From: Sandaracinus amylolyticus
Lineage (GTDB): Bacteria > Myxococcota_A > Polyangia > Polyangiales > Sandaracinaceae
Direction of reading: 5' to 3'
NCBI RefSeq assembly: GCF_021631985.1
Contig: NZ_CP070225.1
Span: forward strand, 6,696,001-6,760,000
DNA: 64,000 nucleotides
Shown here: positions 60,769 through 64,000 of the stretch, one piece after another
Layout: every line of letters starts with the position of its first letter
How positions within the stretch are numbered: the stretch's first letter is position 1
Notes under the pieces: generated by a model
What the model was told of the DNA's origin: nothing
The model's input: only the letters and a program-made list of their open reading frames with translations
Databases searched by the model: none
Program-made: the position numbers and the translations under genes

Positions 60769-61463
60769 GCGCGCACGTCCCTCGCGTACGCGTAGCCGAG
60801 GCCGCGCACCGTCTTGATGCGCTCGCGTCCGTTCGCGCCGGGCCCGAGCTTCTTGCGCAGGTTGCTGACGTGCACGTCGACGCTGCGATCGAACGGCGAG
60901 AACCGGCGCCCCAGCACCTTCTCGCTCAGCGCGTCGCGCGAGACGACCTGGCCCGCGTGGCGCAGCAGGAGCTCGAGCAGCGCGAGCTCGGCGGTCGTGA
61001 GCGCGAGCTCCGCGCCACGCACCAGCACCGTGCGCGCCGCGACGTGGAGCTCCACGTCGCCGACCACGAGGATCTCGTCGCGCACCGGCGCGGCGTGCGG
61101 CACCTCGGTGCGGCGCTGGATCGCGCGGATGCGCGCGACGAGCTCACGCGGGTTGAACGGCTTCGCGAGGTAGTCGTCGGCGCCCATCTCGAGCCCGACG
61201 ATCCGATCGACGTCGTGGCCGCGCGCGGTGAGCATCAGCACCGGCACGCGCGAGGTCTCGCGGAGGCGGCGCAGCAGATCGAACCCGTTCGCGCCGGGCA
61301 ACATCACGTCGAGGACGACCAGACGATGCGCGCCGGAGCACGCGCGCTCGAGCCCGGTCGCGCCGTCGTGCACCGACTCGATGCGGAAGCCCTCCTGCGT
61401 GAGGTACTCGGTGAGCACCTCGCAGAGCTCCACGTCGTCGTCGATGACGAGGATGTCGCTCAC
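60765..61463 (-). CDS. OmpR-family response regulator (CpxR-like)
   Basis: Receiver with VIDDDVEL, phosphoacceptor Asp52 (LVVLDVMLPG), LTARG and AKPFNPRELVARI; then a winged helix (LTTAELALLELLLRHAGQVVSRDALSEKVLGRRFSPFDRSVDVHVSNLRKKLG, GLGYAYA). It is first in the operon with the kinase at 59398-60768 and is predicted to regulate envelope genes, by analogy with CpxR. GTG start 61463. Confidence 0.93.
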   Translation of the reverse strand: MSDILVIDDDVELCEVLTEYLTQEGFRIESVHDGATGLERACSGAHRLVVLDVMLPGANGFDLLRRLRETSRVPVLMLTARGHDVDRIVGLEMGADDYLAKPFNPRELVARIRAIQRRTEVPHAAPVRDEILVVGDVELHVAARTVLVRGAELALTTAELALLELLLRHAGQVVSRDALSEKVLGRRFSPFDRSVDVHVSNLRKKLGPGANGRERIKTVRGLGYAYARDVRA

Positions 61464-61487
61464 GTGGAGCGAGGATAGCGGAGTCCG

Positions 61488-62333
<846 letters not shown>

Positions 62334-62435
62334 GAGATCGAGGCGTAGCGCCCGCGACGTTCGGCGTACGTTCGGTCACGTCAAGATTTGTAAGACGCGC
62401 GCCGCCCGATCCCGGCCGCACTTCACGCCGAAGCG

Positions 62436-63932
62436 CTACGGGCCGTCGGAGTCGCAACACCGGAAGCCGAGCGTTCCGAGGAGCGTGTCCTCCGTCGCGC
62501 GCGAGAGCTCGGTCGTGCACGTCAGGCCGAGCTGCGGCGACTCGTGCGATCCGCCGCGCACCACGAAGATGCGCCCGCCGCCGCTCGCGCTGCCGCGCTG
62601 ATCCGCGGTCCACTCCTTCGCGTTGCCCGACATGTCGAGCACGCCTTCTTCGCTCACGCACATCGCAAGCGCGCCCGTCGGCTCGAGCCGCGAGTCGATC
62701 GCGCCGCCCGCGACCGCGTCGCGATCCGCGCCGTTGCACGTCGCGGCCTCGTACGTGTCGCCGTAGGGATAGTCGCGACCGCTCGCGCCTTCGCACGCCG
62801 CCCGCCACTCCGCCGCGGTGCACAGGCGATGTCCCGCCGCCGCGCATGCCGCCGCCGCTTCGTCGTACCCGATGCTCGTCCACGGCAGCACGCCGGCGCG
62901 GCCACACGCGCGCGCGCTCGACGTGCCGCCCGCGCTCGCGCTCGAGTCGGGGCGCGACGCTTCGTGGCGATAGATCCAGAACGTCGTCGCCCCGCGGGTG
63001 ATCTGCACCATGTCGTCGCGCACGCGCCCGGCGTCGCTCGGATCGCTGTCGTCGATCGTCCCGTCGCAGTCGTCGTCGACGCCGTTGCAGATCTCGGCGA
63101 GCGGCGCGCCCGGAACCGGATCGGGCGCCACGCCGAGATCGCAGATCGTGCGCGACGCGTCGGCAGGATCGCACGCGATCTCGCCGGCGTCGCGGCACGC
63201 GCCGCGCCCGCCGTTGTCGCACGCGTCACCGAGCGCCGCGAAGCTCTCGTCGCGCAGGCCGTCGCAGTCGCCGTCCTCGCCGTCGCAGCGCGTCTCCTCG
63301 AGCACGATGCCGTTGGGCACCACGGGATCGAACTCGACGTTCGCGGGATAGTCGCAGAACCAGGTCGTGCGTCCCTCGCGCGTCGTGCACGTCGGCACGA
63401 CGCCCGCGCACGGCGTGCCCGGCGTGGTGCGACACAGGCCGGGCGGCGGCGCGGGCAGCGTCTCGTCGACGACTCCGTCGCAGTCGTCGTCGAAGCCGTT
63501 GCACTCCTCGCCCTGCGTCGGGAAGACCGGGCACGCGTACTCGCAGCCCGGCACGTCATCGAGATCGACGAAGCCGTCGAAGCACGCGGTCACGACGCAC
63601 GCGCCGCTCGCACACTCGCCTTCGGCGTTCGGAAAACGGCACTGAGTGCCACATTCTCCGCAGTTCGTCGGATCGTTCTCGAGGTCGAAGCCCTCGTCGG
63701 TGAGGTCGTCGCAGTCGTCGTCGAGCTCGTTGCAGAGCTCGACCGCGCCGTCGGTCGGCACGCACTCGCCCGCGTCGTCGGCGATCTCGGCGTCGTCGCC
63801 CGAGGCACGGGCGTCACGCGCCGCATCGACCGCACCTCCGTCGATCGGATCGGGGCACGCGACGCAGTAGGCATCCACCTCGCAGCCCGCCACGATCATG
63901 GCGAGCGCGATCACGCTCCACCCGCGGCTCAT
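62436..63932 (-). CDS. MopE-like lipoprotein with C-terminal FGE/SUMF1-like domain
   Basis: A lipobox signal (MIVAGCE) is followed by several MopE-type calcium-binding-like motifs (CNELDDDCDDLTDEG, CNGFDDDCDGVVDE, CDGEDGDCDGLRDE, CNGVDDDCDG). The C-terminal ~190 residues match the FGE-sulfatase/SUMF1 fold (FWIYRHEASRPDS, AGHRLCTAAEWRAACEG, YPYGDTYEAATCNG, VLDMSGNAKEWT, VVRGGS, LGFRCC). The Cys pair of formylglycine-generating enzymes is not in its usual RGGSxxC spacing, so enzymatic activity is doubtful and a binding or surface role more likely. The ATG overlaps the preceding stop as ATGA. Confidence 0.87.
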   Translation of the reverse strand: MSRGWSVIALAMIVAGCEVDAYCVACPDPIDGGAVDAARDARASGDDAEIADDAGECVPTDGAVELCNELDDDCDDLTDEGFDLENDPTNCGECGTQCRFPNAEGECASGACVVTACFDGFVDLDDVPGCEYACPVFPTQGEECNGFDDDCDGVVDETLPAPPPGLCRTTPGTPCAGVVPTCTTREGRTTWFCDYPANVEFDPVVPNGIVLEETRCDGEDGDCDGLRDESFAALGDACDNGGRGACRDAGEIACDPADASRTICDLGVAPDPVPGAPLAEICNGVDDDCDGTIDDSDPSDAGRVRDDMVQITRGATTFWIYRHEASRPDSSASAGGTSSARACGRAGVLPWTSIGYDEAAAACAAAGHRLCTAAEWRAACEGASGRDYPYGDTYEAATCNGADRDAVAGGAIDSRLEPTGALAMCVSEEGVLDMSGNAKEWTADQRGSASGGGRIFVVRGGSHESPQLGLTCTTELSRATEDTLLGTLGFRCCDSDGP

Positions 63933-64000
63933 CGCGCACCTCCACGACGGCGGCGAGCCACCACGAACGCGAGCGCGATCATCACCAGCACCACGCCACC
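63929..64000 (-). CDS. C-terminal end of a membrane-anchored protein, truncated by the window edge
   Basis: Only the last 23 residues are inside the window: a hydrophobic helix (GGVVLVMIALAFVVA) followed by RRRRGGAR and the stop. The helix plus Arg cluster resembles the C-terminal sorting tails of myxobacterial surface proteins (MYXO-CTERM style). Its stop overlaps the MopE-like gene start. Confidence 0.55.
   Translation of the reverse strand, partial: GGVVLVMIALAFVVARRRRGGAR

Noticed and set aside
62436..63932. Formylglycine-generating enzyme activating the nearby sulfatase
   Set aside because: The cysteine spacing after RGGS does not match known FGE enzymes, and the protein is an exported MopE-type lipoprotein while the sulfatase lacks a signal peptide.

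Overview
The window is very GC-rich DNA with strong G/C preference at third codon positions. It encodes many short lipoproteins with Ala/Asp/Gly-rich linkers, MopE-type (NGxDDDCDG) and Cys-repeat surface proteins, Hanks-type Ser/Thr kinases, FHA proteins and a sigma-54 activator. This combination points to Myxococcota, most likely a Sandaracinus-like member of the Polyangiales. The taxon is inferred from gene content, not from a marker gene.

Layout. (1) 0-2.3 kb: a DUF4832-type lipoprotein and a TPR protein. (2) 2.3-18.4 kb: a Tad/Flp-type pilus locus. It holds two Flp-like pilins, a TadV/CpaA prepilin peptidase, TadE- and TadG-like pseudopilins, CpaB, TadB, TadC and a second TadE, interleaved with two Ser/Thr kinases, an FHA membrane protein and an FHA-AAA+-HTH sigma-54 activator. 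Secretin, TadA/CpaF ATPase and TadZ are not in the window. (3) 18.5-27.8 kb: HtrA protease, small lipoproteins, a TPR protein, a TerB-like protein, a C-type-lectin lipoprotein, a fatty-acid desaturase and a DNA ligase/exonuclease repair pair. (4) 28.2-36.9 kb: a visibly less GC-rich defence island with Gabija-like GajA and GajB plus a DUF4297-STAND (Avs-like) NTPase, flanked by gene-poor DNA. (5) 36.9-64 kb: chromosomal genes including a HerA-like ATPase, a dicarboxylate/amino-acid symporter, two two-component systems, YajQ, a TrpF-like protein, a LysR/MBL-fold pair, an arylsulfatase and several surface lipoproteins.

Main result. In the pilus locus, two paralogous proteins (9082-10011 and 17562-18341, minus strand) start with a prepilin-like leader and one hydrophobic helix, share an FVGDA/DDGL block and an Arg-Asp repeat linker, and then carry unrelated C-terminal domains. 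One has a His/Cys pair reminiscent of caspase/CHAT/C80 peptidases. The other resembles a polymorphic-toxin tip and overlaps by ATGA a 70-residue acidic protein with the look of an immunity protein. Both effectors, the first Flp-like pilin and the TadE-to-FHA operon are each preceded by a -24/-12 element ((T/C)GGCACG-N4-CTGC) and by clustered GTGGGCATCG-like motifs. The FHA-sigma-54 activator encoded in the same locus is the obvious candidate regulator. I read this as a possible kinase/FHA/sigma-54-controlled pilus that displays or delivers pseudopilin-effector fusions.

Second result. An 88-bp repeat family starts exactly at the stop codon of three unrelated genes (htrA 20005, symporter 42520, MBL-fold gene 52989), always in the sense direction of that gene. 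It behaves like a mobile or amplified 3'-end element. Other structured DNA includes 42-bp phased palindromic repeats at 36.6-36.85 kb and a direct/inverted repeat cluster at 3.45-3.9 kb.
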